Source of the DNA: Acidobacteriota bacterium
GTDB taxonomy: Bacteria; Acidobacteriota; Terriglobia; Bryobacterales; UBA6623
Direction: 5' to 3'
Assembly (NCBI GenBank): GCA_016125275.1
Contig: WGMB01000011.1
Location: 219,996-283,995 of the forward strand
Length of the DNA: 64,000 nucleotides
Position 1 is the first letter of the stretch. Every line of letters begins with the position of its first letter. The translations under genes and the position numbers were made by a program. Positions 33,786 through 42,481 of this stretch are shown piece after piece. The notes beneath the pieces were generated by a model. The model did not search any database and had not been told where the DNA came from. It was given only the letters and a program-made list of their open reading frames with translations.

Positions 33786-36176
33786 ATGATCGACCGCACC
33801 ATCTTGCACTACAAGATCCTCGAGAAACTCGGCGGCGGCGGCATGGGCGTCGTCTTCAAGGCTCAAGACCTCGAGCTCGGACGTCTGGTCGCACTGAAGT
33901 TTCTGCCCCCCGCGTTCGCGGAAGACGAAGAGGCCAAGCGCCGCTTCATCCGTGAAGCCAAAGCCGCTTCGACGCTGGACCACGCCAACATTTGCACGAT
34001 CCACGAGGTCGAAGAGAGCGAAGCCGGAGAGCTCTTCATCGTCATGGCCTACTATCGAGGCCGGACGCTCAGGGCCCGGATCGACGAGGGGCCCCTGCCG
34101 GTCGCGGATGCGGTCGGCATCGCGATCGACGTCGCCCATGGTCTCTCCGCCGCTCACGAACGCTCCGTCGTCCACCGCGACATCAAACCGGAAAACATCT
34201 TCTTGACTGACGACGGCGGTCTCAAGATTCTCGACTTCGGTCTGGCTAAGCTCGGTGGCGGTTCGATCTCGAAGCCCGGAACAGTGCTCGGCACAGCCGC
34301 CTACATGGCGCCGGAGCAAGCGGTCGGAGGGGAAGTTGACGAGCGGGCCGATGTCTGGGCGCTCGGGGCGATGCTCTACGAAATGCTCACGGGCGCGCGG
34401 CCGTTCGCCGGTGAGCACGATGCGGTCGTGATGTACTCCGTCCTCAACACCGAGCCCAGGCCGCTAGCCGCAGCGCGCGAGGACGTGCCCGAGCGGCTAC
34501 GGACCATCGTCGACACAGCTCTGGAGAAGAACCCGGACGACCGCCACGCCGATGTCGACTCCATGCTCGTCGAGTTGATTGAGCTTCGCGCGGAGACTCA
34601 ATGGACGAAACCTCCCGCAGGCGCCGGTTCGTCGAGCGTCGCGTCCGCGGCAGGTAGCCGGCGCCACCGTCGTTTCGCCGTGGCAGCGGTCGTCGTCGCG
34701 CCGATGCTGGTGGCGGGCTGGTTGACCTACCACGGCGGGGCGCCCGGACCCGAGTCCCCGTCTGCAACGGCGGCGCCGGTCGTCCAGCGAACATACGGCT
34801 CCGTCGCCGTTCTCCCACTCACGAACCTTGGCGGCGATCCCGAAGACGAGTACTTCAGCGATGGCGTGACGGAAGACATCATCACTCAGCTCGCCAAGAT
34901 TGGCGCCTTCAAGGTGATCTCGCGGACGTCGACGATGCGCTACAAGGGCACGGAGACGCCCCTACCGCAGATCGCGGACGCGTTAGGCGTGGAGACGATT
35001 CTCGAGGGGAGCGTCCGGCGGGCGGGCGACCGCGTGCGGATCACGGCCCAGCTCATCGACGCTGAGACGGACGAGCACCTCTGGGCCGAGAGCTTCGACG
35101 GGGATCTGGGGGACGCGCTCGGCTTCCAGAGCGTTGTCGCCTTGCGGGTGGCTGCGGCGCTGAAAGCGGAGTTGTCAGGCGTCGAGCAGGCTAGGGTCAA
35201 CGAGCGGGGCGCCGTGAGCGCCGAGGCCTACGACCACTTCATACGAGGACTCCACCACCGTGACCGCCGAACGCCGGAGGATTCCCGCCTTGCGCGCGAG
35301 CACTTCCAACAAGCCGCGGCGGTCGATCCCACCTATGCCGATGCACATGGCGGCGTTGCCAGCTCTTACGCGTTTCTGGCGAGGTTCGGCGTACTCTCAC
35401 CGGCCGAGGCGATCCCGAAGGCGGTGGAAGCGGCGCGGAAAGCTCTCGCCCTGGATCCCGACCAGGTCGATGCGCAACTCGTACTGGCCGCGGTGCAAGG
35501 GTTGATCGGGAAAGACTGGACAGCGGCCGAGCGCATTTACCGGCGAGTCCTTGAAGTCGCGCCAATCAGTCCGGCGGCGCACACGCAGTACGCAATGAAC
35601 CTCCTATTGCCCTTGGGCCGGTTCGATGAAGCTCTCCCGGAGCTCCGAGCCGCTCTCGAACTGGATCCCCTGTCAGAGTTACGGAACGGCGATCTCGCGA
35701 TCACACTCTTTTACGCAAGGCGATACGACGAGGCGTTGCGTCAGCTTGACTCCACACTTGCGTTGTATCCGAACAGCTTTCGAACGCGCGAGTTCGTCGG
35801 CCGGGTCTACATCGCGACGGGACGCTTGGAGGAAGCGATCGAGACTCTTCGCGATGCGGTTCCGCTCTCCCCGGGAAGCACCGAGGCCCTGGCATGGCTC
35901 GGATTCGCCTATGGATTGCATGGCGACAGGGACCAGGCTCAGGCCTGCCTCAACGAGCTCGAGCGGCATCCGGCTCAGGAGCGCCACAAACATCTCGCGA
36001 AAGCTGTCATGCACGCCGGTTTGGGAAACACCGACCTGGCCTTCGCCGCTTTGGAGAGCGCGTACGTCGAGCGTGAACCGTTGTTGGCATTTCTGCGTGT
36101 AAGTCCTGCCTTGGATTCACTTCGCTCCGACCCCCGTTTCCATTCCCTGCTGGAACGAATGAACTTGTCGCCGTAG
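33786..36176 (+). CDS. Transmembrane Ser/Thr protein kinase with TolB_N-like and TPR extracytoplasmic region
   Basis: A 796-residue Hanks-type kinase. The glycine loop is GGGGMG at 16-21, Lys38 in VALKFL, HRDIKPEN has catalytic Asp132, and DFG starts at Asp150. One membrane helix lies at about 297-318. The C-terminal part has a TolB_N-like domain (YGSVAVLPLTNLGGDPEDE, DGVTEDIITQLAK) and about eight TPRs. I choose ATG 33786 over an in-frame TTG at 33780. It lies 33 bp after the TolB/TPR regulator, which shares the same C-terminal architecture. Its phosphorylation targets are unknown. Confidence 0.92.
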   Translation: MIDRTILHYKILEKLGGGGMGVVFKAQDLELGRLVALKFLPPAFAEDEEAKRRFIREAKAASTLDHANICTIHEVEESEAGELFIVMAYYRGRTLRARIDEGPLPVADAVGIAIDVAHGLSAAHERSVVHRDIKPENIFLTDDGGLKILDFGLAKLGGGSISKPGTVLGTAAYMAPEQAVGGEVDERADVWALGAMLYEMLTGARPFAGEHDAVVMYSVLNTEPRPLAAAREDVPERLRTIVDTALEKNPDDRHADVDSMLVELIELRAETQWTKPPAGAGSSSVASAAGSRRHRRFAVAAVVVAPMLVAGWLTYHGGAPGPESPSATAAPVVQRTYGSVAVLPLTNLGGDPEDEYFSDGVTEDIITQLAKIGAFKVISRTSTMRYKGTETPLPQIADALGVETILEGSVRRAGDRVRITAQLIDAETDEHLWAESFDGDLGDALGFQSVVALRVAAALKAELSGVEQARVNERGAVSAEAYDHFIRGLHHRDRRTPEDSRLAREHFQQAAAVDPTYADAHGGVASSYAFLARFGVLSPAEAIPKAVEAARKALALDPDQVDAQLVLAAVQGLIGKDWTAAERIYRRVLEVAPISPAAHTQYAMNLLLPLGRFDEALPELRAALELDPLSELRNGDLAITLFYARRYDEALRQLDSTLALYPNSFRTREFVGRVYIATGRLEEAIETLRDAVPLSPGSTEALAWLGFAYGLHGDRDQAQACLNELERHPAQERHKHLAKAVMHAGLGNTDLAFAALESAYVEREPLLAFLRVSPALDSLRSDPRFHSLLERMNLSP

Positions 36177-36255
36177 GTCGGGCGCTCCTGGCCCGCCCTC
36201 TCGCAACATCCATATTTTCAGCTACATATAGCAGTTATCGCACGGTGACCACGCG

Positions 36256-36333
36256 GTAGCCGCTACGGTTACCGTTACTCTTCACGGCGCAGATCCGGGG
36301 CTATCGTTGAGCTTGTTGGACGGCAAATCCAAC
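36256..36333. promoter_or_regulatory. Palindromes in the leader of the secreted-protein operon
   Basis: GTAGC-C-GCTAC (36256-36266) overlaps CGGT-T-ACCG (36266-36274). GTTGGA-N7-TCCAAC (36315-36333) lies 28 bp before the next start codon. Any could be an operator or leader hairpin. The evidence is symmetry only. Confidence 0.3.
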
Positions 36334-36361
36334 GAACCAACCCGACTCTGGAGGAAACACC

Positions 36362-36889
36362 ATGAAGACATTCCACATCGCGAGTGTCGGCTTGCTGCTA
36401 CTGGCGGGAAGCGCATTCTCGCAAACGGTCAAGACCGATTTCGACCCCGACGCGGACTTCGCAAAGTACCGCACGTTCGCCTGGAAAAGCGGCGCGCCGC
36501 TTCCGGAAAACCCGATCACGAACAACACCCTGGTCGTCGAACGGGTTCGCAACGCGGTCAACGGCCAGTTGACCGCGAAAGGGATGAGGGAAGACCCGCA
36601 GGCCCCGGACTTCTTCGTCACTTTCTTCGTTGGGCAGCGGGAAAGGACCGAAATCGACACGTTCGGCTACGCCGCGGCGCCCCTGTGGCGCGCCGGGTGG
36701 GGCGACGTCATGGTTCGCAATCACCGCGAGGGAACTCTCGTCATCGACATCGTCGACGCCAAGACCGGACGTCTCGCCTGGCGCGCGTATTGCACCGACA
36801 CGGTGAACGATCCCAAGCACCTAGAGAAAAAGATCAACAAGGCGGTCGAGAAAGCCTTCAAGAAGTACCCGCCCGAGCTGAAGCCGTAG
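36362..36889 (+). CDS. Secreted DUF4136 protein
   Basis: A 175-residue protein with a signal peptide (cleaved near residue 20, AFSQ) and a DUF4136 domain: VKTDFDPDADFAKYRTFAW at the start and GTLVIDIVDAKTGRLAWRAYC in the middle. DUF4136 proteins are usually periplasmic or outer-membrane lipoproteins of unknown function. There is no lipobox here. GGAGGAAA precedes ATG 36362. It is the first of four genes in the same direction coding for exported proteins. Confidence 0.85.
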   Translation: MKTFHIASVGLLLLAGSAFSQTVKTDFDPDADFAKYRTFAWKSGAPLPENPITNNTLVVERVRNAVNGQLTAKGMREDPQAPDFFVTFFVGQRERTEIDTFGYAAAPLWRAGWGDVMVRNHREGTLVIDIVDAKTGRLAWRAYCTDTVNDPKHLEKKINKAVEKAFKKYPPELKP

Positions 36890-36923
36890 CCGGAGCAGAT
36901 TCAGATCTAGGAGGCCCAGACCT

Positions 36924-37649
36924 ATGCCCAGCCAACGAACCCCGCCGAGGAGCCGAGGAATCAACGCCTCCTTGGCCAGTGCGGCTCGCCTGATGTTTCT
37001 CGTCCTGCTGCTCGTCGGCGGCCTTGCAGTCAACGCGACGGAGCTCGGCCGCACATTCTCCGGTTTCCTCGGAAGCTACCCGCCTCTCGAGCCCGTTCCC
37101 GAGGCCAAGAACACCCTCCGGTGGGTCAAGCCGGGCTTGGACATCGCCGAGTACACGGCGGTGATGCTCGACCAGCCCGAGATCCTCATCGCCCCGAGCT
37201 CTCCGCACAAGGGCGTCAGCCAGGACGAGCTGAAAGCGCTGAGCGAGACGTTTCACGAAATCGTAGCCGCGAAGCTCGAAGGCGGCTATCCGCTCGTCAG
37301 CCGGCCTGCGCCGGGCGTCTTCCGGCTGCGTTTCGCCTTGACTGACGTGTACATGAAGCGGAAGAGCCTGAAGCCGTGGCAGCTCACTCCGGCCGGGCTG
37401 GGCGTTTACGGGCTCAAGTCCGCGTTGGGCGGAAATATATCGCTGGTCGAAGCCACGGTCGAGGCCGAGCTCCTCGACTCCCGGACTGGTGATCGCCTCG
37501 CCGTCGTAGTGTTCCGGCAGGGGGCCAAGAAGGACAAGGCGACCGGTCAGAAGCAAGAGAAAACCTCGTGGAAGGAAGTCGAGAAGACCATGGCGCAATT
37601 CGCAACGGCAATCCGAGAGCGGCTGGACGCCGCCCACGGAGCGTCGTAG
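36924..37649 (+). CDS. Exported DUF3313-like protein
   Basis: A 241-residue protein with an N-terminal hydrophobic segment (about 21-37) after a basic stretch, so it may be exported or membrane-anchored. FSGFLGSYPPLEPVPE, LRWVKPGLDIAEYTAVMLD and ITVS-like strands match DUF3313. Function unknown. It sits 34 bp after the DUF4136 gene with AGGAGG before ATG 36924. DUF4136 and DUF3313 both look like small envelope proteins, so a common site of action is likely. Confidence 0.78.
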   Translation: MPSQRTPPRSRGINASLASAARLMFLVLLLVGGLAVNATELGRTFSGFLGSYPPLEPVPEAKNTLRWVKPGLDIAEYTAVMLDQPEILIAPSSPHKGVSQDELKALSETFHEIVAAKLEGGYPLVSRPAPGVFRLRFALTDVYMKRKSLKPWQLTPAGLGVYGLKSALGGNISLVEATVEAELLDSRTGDRLAVVVFRQGAKKDKATGQKQEKTSWKEVEKTMAQFATAIRERLDAAHGAS

Positions 37650-37733
37650 GACGAACGGACTCGCAGGCGCGGGACGCCGCCGCTAGAAAGGACTTCAAAT
37701 CGAGAACCCAAGGACGTAAGGAGAAAAAAAGCC

Positions 37734-38528
37734 ATGAAACCAAGCAGCGAAGCAGTCAAGACTCGGCGCGCAGCCGTCATCTTCGTCGCGACATGCCTGT
37801 CGGCTGTGGCCTGGGCGCAGCCCGCCGCCCAGCAACCGCAACCGGAGAACCAGCGGAGGATGCAGGCGATCGCGCAGTCGACGAAGCAGAATGCGCAGCT
37901 TCTCAAGCAGTACGTCTGGACGATGCGGACCGAGATCGAGCAAAAGGGCGAAGTCAAAGGCGTCAGGCTCGATCAGGTGCGCTTCGACATTGACGGCAAT
38001 CCTCAACGGACGGCCCTCACCGGGCCACCTGAGGGTAAGGAAGCTGCGGGCATCCGACCGCGCCCGAAGCGGCGCCGGCAGAAGATGATCGACAACAAAG
38101 TCGAGGACAAGCAGGAGTACATCCAGCGGCTGATGTCCCTCTCCGGTCGATATCTGACGCCCAGCCAGCCGAGCATCCAAAAGCTGTTCCAGACGGGCGA
38201 GTTCTGGCAAGGGAAAGGTCCGACGGATCCCGTGATCCGAATCGAGGTCAGCAACCTGGTGAAGCCCGGCGACGCACTCACCCTGACGATCGATCCGCAG
38301 ACCAAGAAGCCGCTCCAAGCGCGAATAGAGACGAACCTGGACGGAGACCCGGTGTCCGTCGTCGCCGATTACCGCGTCTTGCCCAACGGTCCGAGCTATG
38401 TCGCACGTACGGTCATCCAAGCGCCGGAAAAGCAAATGCAGATCAAGATCGAGAATTTCGACTACGTGCGGCAGGGCGCAACGCCACTTGCCGCCGGCAC
38501 GCCTGGCGTCGGGACGGGAGGTCAGTGA
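37734..38528 (+). CDS. Hypothetical secreted protein
   Basis: A 264-residue protein with a signal peptide (cleavage near residue 28, AWAQ) followed by a Gln/Pro/Asn-rich stretch. Its mature part has ENQRRMQAIAQSTKQNAQLL and ends with NFDYVRQG. I do not recognise a family. It overlaps the HtrA-like gene by one base (TGATG), so the two are translationally coupled and may act together in the periplasm. Confidence 0.78.
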   Translation: MKPSSEAVKTRRAAVIFVATCLSAVAWAQPAAQQPQPENQRRMQAIAQSTKQNAQLLKQYVWTMRTEIEQKGEVKGVRLDQVRFDIDGNPQRTALTGPPEGKEAAGIRPRPKRRRQKMIDNKVEDKQEYIQRLMSLSGRYLTPSQPSIQKLFQTGEFWQGKGPTDPVIRIEVSNLVKPGDALTLTIDPQTKKPLQARIETNLDGDPVSVVADYRVLPNGPSYVARTVIQAPEKQMQIKIENFDYVRQGATPLAAGTPGVGTGGQ

Positions 38529-39910
38529 TGAAGAGTTTGACCAGATTCTTGTGGACGCTTTGTTTGGCGGCGGCGCTCAACGCGCAAACGAGTTTGAGTA
38601 GCAACCCGCTGGCGCAGTTCAGCCAATCGCTCGAGGAGCTCACATCGACGGTTTCGCCGGCGGTTGTGCAGGTCCAAGTCTCCGCTTGGGTGACAGGGGA
38701 AGGCGCCCGCGGCGAAGTTTGGAGCCCCGGCAGCGTCGTCGGTTCCGGGGTCATCGTCGATCCTTCCGGCTACATCATTACGAACGAGCACGTCGTGCAC
38801 AACGCCCGCCGCGTTCGGGTGATGCTAACCCCTGTTGACAGTTCGGCCGGAGCCGCGCTGGTTCCTCCGGGGACGCGAACGCTGCTCGAGGCCACTGTCG
38901 TTGGAGTGCATGCCCCCACCGATCTCGCACTGCTCAAGGTGGAGGCGTCGGGATTGCCCACGCTCCCCATCTATGAGGGAGAACCCGTTCGCCCAGGCCA
39001 GCTCGTGATCGCCGTCGGCAGCCCTGCGGGTCTAGACAACACCGTGACGCTCGGCATGGTGAGTGCGGTCGGGCGCCAGCCCCACCCGGACGCCCCGATG
39101 GTGTACATCCAAACGGACGCCGCGATTAGCCCGGGCAGCAGCGGAGGCCCCTTGCTGGACGTCGAAGGCAAAGTAGTTGGGATCAACACGTTTATTCTCG
39201 ACAATTCGGGGACTAGCCAAGGCCTGAGCTTCGCGGTCCCCGCCGCCGTCGTCAAAGGGGTCTACGACCAGCTGAGAAACCACGGTTCCGTCCGAAGCAG
39301 CCGGATCGGGATCTACGTTCAGACGATCACCGTTGACCTCGCCCGAGGTCTCGGACTCGGTCGGGACTATGGAATTGTGATATCCGACATCGCTCCGGGA
39401 AGCCCCGCCGAACGGGCCGGCTTGAAGGTGCGCGATGTCATTCTCGAGATGGACGGTGCTCCGGTGGAGACAGTGCCTTGGTTCGCAGCAGCGATGCATC
39501 TGCACGATTCCGGGGCGCCGCTCGAGCTGACTGTGCTCCGCCGGGCGAAGACGCTGAGCTTCCGCTTACCGGTGGTTCCGGTGGAAACCAGCGCCTATGG
39601 AGACAGCGGCCTCAATCCGGAACGCGATTCGATTCCCCGGCTGGGCGTGGTCGGGAAGAATGTCGACTCCACAGTGCACATGGGCCTGCGGTCCAGCCAT
39701 GGCGTTTATGTGGCCGCCTGGCTCGCCGGCGCGATTCCGGGCGAGAGTCAGGTGGAGCCCGGCGATGTCATCGTGTCGCTGAACGACGCGGCCATCATCA
39801 GCGTGAGTCAGTTAGGCGAGAGATTGGAGGCGCTGACGCCGAACGAGCCGGCTGTGCTCCAAGTCGAGAGAGGCGCCGGCTACTTCTTTGTGACGCTCGA
39901 CGTCGACTGA
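38528..39910 (+). CDS. HtrA/DegP-like periplasmic serine protease with two PDZ domains
   Basis: A 460-residue exported trypsin-like protease. The signal peptide ends near residue 19 (ALNAQ). The triad is His88 (TNEHVVH), Asp132 (PTDLALLKV) and Ser205 in SPGSSGGPLL, a GSSGG variant of the common GNSGG. PDZ domains follow at about 255-345 and 360-455. Such proteases handle misfolded envelope proteins. ATG 38528 is used; the GTG one codon earlier overlaps the upstream stop. A strong hairpin ends the operon. Confidence 0.9.
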   Translation: MKSLTRFLWTLCLAAALNAQTSLSSNPLAQFSQSLEELTSTVSPAVVQVQVSAWVTGEGARGEVWSPGSVVGSGVIVDPSGYIITNEHVVHNARRVRVMLTPVDSSAGAALVPPGTRTLLEATVVGVHAPTDLALLKVEASGLPTLPIYEGEPVRPGQLVIAVGSPAGLDNTVTLGMVSAVGRQPHPDAPMVYIQTDAAISPGSSGGPLLDVEGKVVGINTFILDNSGTSQGLSFAVPAAVVKGVYDQLRNHGSVRSSRIGIYVQTITVDLARGLGLGRDYGIVISDIAPGSPAERAGLKVRDVILEMDGAPVETVPWFAAAMHLHDSGAPLELTVLRRAKTLSFRLPVVPVETSAYGDSGLNPERDSIPRLGVVGKNVDSTVHMGLRSSHGVYVAAWLAGAIPGESQVEPGDVIVSLNDAAIISVSQLGERLEALTPNEPAVLQVERGAGYFFVTLDVD

Positions 39911-39913
39911 GGC

Positions 39914-39943
39914 GGCGGCGCGGCGGCTCGCCGCCGCGCCGCC
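39914..39943 (+). terminator. Strong GC hairpin after the HtrA-like gene
   Basis: A perfect 13-bp stem (39914-39926 with 39931-39943) and CTCG loop begins three bases after the stop codon. It is followed by TTCC rather than a T-tract. The position strongly suggests a transcription end. Confidence 0.75.
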
Positions 39944-40130
39944 TTCCATTCGGTCTCTGGTTCCCGTGGCCCAAGCGATCCGAAGCGGCCTCTCGTGCCT
40001 ATGTTCAGCGCTTGAACATCGTGTCCACACCGTGACATGCCGGAAGGCTACCATGGCAACCGCTAACAGAACCGTTGCAGCCTGCGGCGCGGATGAATCT
40101 GCGCAGTCGGCCAAACCGCCGTAACTTATT

Positions 40131-40191
40131 GAAAGGATTGGTGCGGAGAGGGGGACTCGAACCCCCAAGAGATTGCTCTCACTAGCACCTC
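40131..40191 (-). repeat. Intact-side copy of the tRNA-Leu 3' direct repeat
   Basis: This copy covers the 3' half of the intact tRNA-Leu and eight bases past its CCA end. It pairs with 13981-14041 in the same orientation. Differences counted: five of 61. Confidence 0.8.
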
Positions 40192-40225
40192 AAGCTAGCG
40201 CGTCTGCCAGTTCCGCCACCTCCGC
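40139..40225 (-). tRNA. tRNA-Leu (anticodon GAG)
   Basis: The minus strand folds as a class II tRNA: acceptor GCGGAGG pairs with TCTCCGC (one G-U), the anticodon arm is CTAGC-TTGAGGT-GCTAG, the variable arm is long and the T-loop has GTTCGAGTC. Discriminator A and an encoded CCA follow (40139-40142). Length is 87 nt with CCA. It lies downstream of secG, the same neighbour as the GAG tRNA-Leu gene in E. coli, so this is probably its original site. Confidence 0.95.
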
Positions 40226-40294
40226 ACGAGGGGCTGCGGTCCGTCGCCGGACCAAGCTTCTAGTGTACGCGAATTTCGCGCAGGATTGGCGTCC

Positions 40295-40741
40295 CTACTG
40301 CTGCGGCGGGGCCTCGCCCGCCGGCGGCGTCGCCGGAGCCTCTTCGGTCGGCGTCACCACCGCTTCTGGCGTGACGTTCACCGTCGACGATTCGCCCGGC
40401 GCCGGAATCGGCAGATCCTGCACGCCCGCGCCCGGAACCGGAGCCGGCGCGGGAGCCTCGCCCGCCGTCTGCCCCGTCCGCTCGATCACCGACTGCCCCG
40501 CCACGCCCCCTCGGTTGCCCTGCATGATGCCGAGCGTAATCGAGGTGACCATGAACAGGATTGCCGCGCCCGTCGTCGACTTCGACAGCAGCGTCGCCGC
40601 GCCCCGCGGCCCGAACGCCGTCTGCGAGCCCATGCCGCCGAACGCGCCGGCCAGGTCAGCCGCCTTGCCGCTCTGCAGCAGCACCACGATGATCAGGAAC
40701 AGGCACACCACGACGTGGATGACCGTGAGCAGAATCAGCAT
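40295..40741 (-). CDS. secG: Preprotein translocase subunit SecG
   Basis: A 148-residue SecG with two membrane helices (about 2-22 and 53-70) and the conserved LQSGKAADLAGAFGG loop. Residues 85-148 form a Pro/Ala/Glu-rich tail absent from short SecG proteins. SecG aids SecYEG export. It lies just after tpiA on the same strand, with 46 bp between. Confidence 0.95.
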   Translation of the reverse strand: MLILLTVIHVVVCLFLIIVVLLQSGKAADLAGAFGGMGSQTAFGPRGAATLLSKSTTGAAILFMVTSITLGIMQGNRGGVAGQSVIERTGQTAGEAPAPAPVPGAGVQDLPIPAPGESSTVNVTPEAVVTPTEEAPATPPAGEAPPQQ

Positions 40742-40787
40742 AAACTTCTATCCTAGCAGGGCTGTAGCGTTTGCGGCTGCCTCGCGG

Positions 40788-41546
40788 TTAGCTGTCGAAG
40801 CGTACGATCGCCGCGAAGGATTCCGGGTCCAGGCTGGCGCCGCCGACCAAGCCTCCGTCGATGTCCTCGCGCTCCATCAACCCCTTCACGTTGTTCGGCT
40901 TCACGCTGCCGCCGTAGAGGATGCGCACGCCCGCGGCCGCTTCCGCCCCAAAGGTTTCCGCCGCCTTGGCCCGCAGAAAGGCGTGCGCGTCGCCAGCCAT
41001 CTCCGGCGTAGCCGTCTTGCCGGTGCCGATCGCCCATACCGGCTCGTAGGCGATCAGGATCTTGCCGAAGCTCTCGCTCGACAGGTGTCCCAAGCCGCCG
41101 CTGAATTGGGTCGCCAGCACGTCCTCGGTGCGGCTCGCCTCGCGCTCCTCGAGCGTCTCGCCCACGCACACGATCGGCGTCAGGCCCGCCGCCAAAGCCG
41201 CGTCCACGCGCTTGGCGACCGTCGCGTCCGTCTCGCCGAAGTACTGCCGGCGCTCCGAGTGGCCGATGATCACGTGGCTGCACCCGCAACCCAGCAGCAT
41301 GCCGGCCGATACTTCCCCGGTAAAGGCCCCTTCGGCCTCCCAGTGCAGGTTCTGCGCGCCGATTTGGATCGACGTGCCGCGCACGGCCTCCGAGGCCGCC
41401 GCCAGCGCCGGAAACGGAGGGCAGAGCACGATCTCCCGGCCGGCGGCGCCCGCCACCAAGTGCTTGAACTCGTCAAAGAACTGCACGGTCTGCTGGACCG
41501 TTTTGAACATCTTCCAGTTGCCGGCGAGAACGGGTGTGCGAGCCAT
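40788..41546 (-). CDS. tpiA: Triosephosphate isomerase
   Basis: A 252-residue TIM-barrel glycolytic enzyme interconverting dihydroxyacetone phosphate and glyceraldehyde 3-phosphate. Catalytic Lys12 (GNWKM), His96 (GHSERR) and Glu168 (YEPVWAIGTG) are present, as is the phosphate-binding YGGSV. The ATG at 41546 starts 5 bp after the oxyR stop, without an obvious ribosome site, so it may depend on oxyR translation or reinitiation. Confidence 0.97.
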   Translation of the reverse strand: MARTPVLAGNWKMFKTVQQTVQFFDEFKHLVAGAAGREIVLCPPFPALAAASEAVRGTSIQIGAQNLHWEAEGAFTGEVSAGMLLGCGCSHVIIGHSERRQYFGETDATVAKRVDAALAAGLTPIVCVGETLEEREASRTEDVLATQFSGGLGHLSSESFGKILIAYEPVWAIGTGKTATPEMAGDAHAFLRAKAAETFGAEAAAGVRILYGGSVKPNNVKGLMEREDIDGGLVGGASLDPESFAAIVRFDS

Positions 41547-41551
41547 CGAAA

Positions 41552-42481
41552 TCAGGGTACCAAGTTCGCCGGAGAAGCCGCTCGCAGCGCTTGACCACGC
41601 AGCCAGCGCGGCGCCCCGGCTTCGATCAGGTCGCCGATCCGCCGCAGCAGCTCCGCCCGCGGAGAGGACTTGCGCCACGCCAGGCCCACCGTGCGCGAGG
41701 CCGCGCCGGCCTGCATCGGGACGGCGCAGAGGCCCTGCAAGGCCCCCAGGGCCAACTGCGGAGCCAGGGTGCTGCCGAACCCGCCCTGCACCAAGTTGCG
41801 CAAGGTTTCCAGGCTGGTGGCCCGGTAGTCTGCCTGCTCGGTCCCCTGCCCTGAGTTGCAGATCGAGAGAGCCTGATCCCGCAGGCAATGCCCTTCGGCG
41901 AGCAGCAGCATCGGCTCCCCGGCCAAGTCAGACGGGCGGATGCGGGCCCGAGCCGCCAGCGGATGGTCAGCGCGGCAAGCGAACCAGAAGGGCTCCTCAA
42001 ACAGCGCCCGCGCCTCCAAACCGGAGCGCCGGAGCGGCAGCGCCAGCAGCACGCAGTCCAGCCGATGGTCCTCGAGCGCCGCCAGCAGGTCGTCCGTGAG
42101 CCCCTCCTGCAACACGATCTTCAGCTCCGGCAACTCCGCCTCCAGCGCCGGCAGCAGGTGCGGCAGCAGATACGGGCCAAGGGTCGCGATCATCCCGATG
42201 CGGACCGGCGTGGAGAACGGGTCGCGCAGCTCCTTCGCCAACTCCTCTATCTCGTCGGCGATCTCGAGCATCCGGCGGGCCCGCTCGACCACGGCCGCCC
42301 CTTCCGGCGTCAGCCGGACGCTCTTGTTGGTGCGCTCGGCCAAGTGCAGACCCAGGTGCGCCTCCAGCTTCTTGAGCTGCGTGCTCAGCGTGGGCTGCGT
42401 CACAAAGCACCGCTCCGCCGCTTCGCGGAAGGACCCCAGGTCAGCCAGAGCAACCAGGTACTTCAGATCTTGCAGAGTCAT
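41552..42481 (-). CDS. oxyR: OxyR-type LysR regulator of peroxide response
   Basis: A 309-residue LysR protein. The helix-turn-helix covers about 18-50. Cys199 and Cys208 in GHCLRDQALSIC match the redox pair of E. coli OxyR at identical positions. It activates antioxidant genes when oxidised by peroxide. It is divergent from katA, its expected target. ATG 42481 is chosen over an upstream TTG because the LysR alignment begins at MTLQDLKYL. A palindrome overlaps this start, suggesting autoregulation. Confidence 0.95.
   Translation of the reverse strand: MTLQDLKYLVALADLGSFREAAERCFVTQPTLSTQLKKLEAHLGLHLAERTNKSVRLTPEGAAVVERARRMLEIADEIEELAKELRDPFSTPVRIGMIATLGPYLLPHLLPALEAELPELKIVLQEGLTDDLLAALEDHRLDCVLLALPLRRSGLEARALFEEPFWFACRADHPLAARARIRPSDLAGEPMLLLAEGHCLRDQALSICNSGQGTEQADYRATSLETLRNLVQGGFGSTLAPQLALGALQGLCAVPMQAGAASRTVGLAWRKSSPRAELLRRIGDLIEAGAPRWLRGQALRAASPANLVP

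Larger units (their letters stand above)
14042..40130. mobile_element. Putative genomic island between tRNA-Leu repeats
   Basis: About 26 kb bounded by direct repeats of the tRNA-Leu(GAG) 3' half. Contents are accessory: oxidoreductases, sensors, an alternative sigma factor, efflux, an insertion-sequence remnant, TPR regulators and secreted proteins. The genes on its right (secG, tpiA, aspS) are core. No integrase, relaxase or conjugation gene is present, so this would be a decayed or non-autonomous element. The five repeat mismatches suggest age. Two independent tRNA events could give the same picture. Confidence 0.45.

Noticed and set aside
38528..39910. HtrA-like protein as catalytically dead because of GSSGG
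   Set aside because: His, Asp and Ser are all present; Ser replacing Asn before the nucleophile is tolerated in active relatives.
39812..40168. Minus-strand frame beginning MGVRVPLSAP
   Set aside because: Classic artefact of translating a tRNA-Leu 3' end; the frame at 13710-14018 starts in the same way in the partial tRNA copy.
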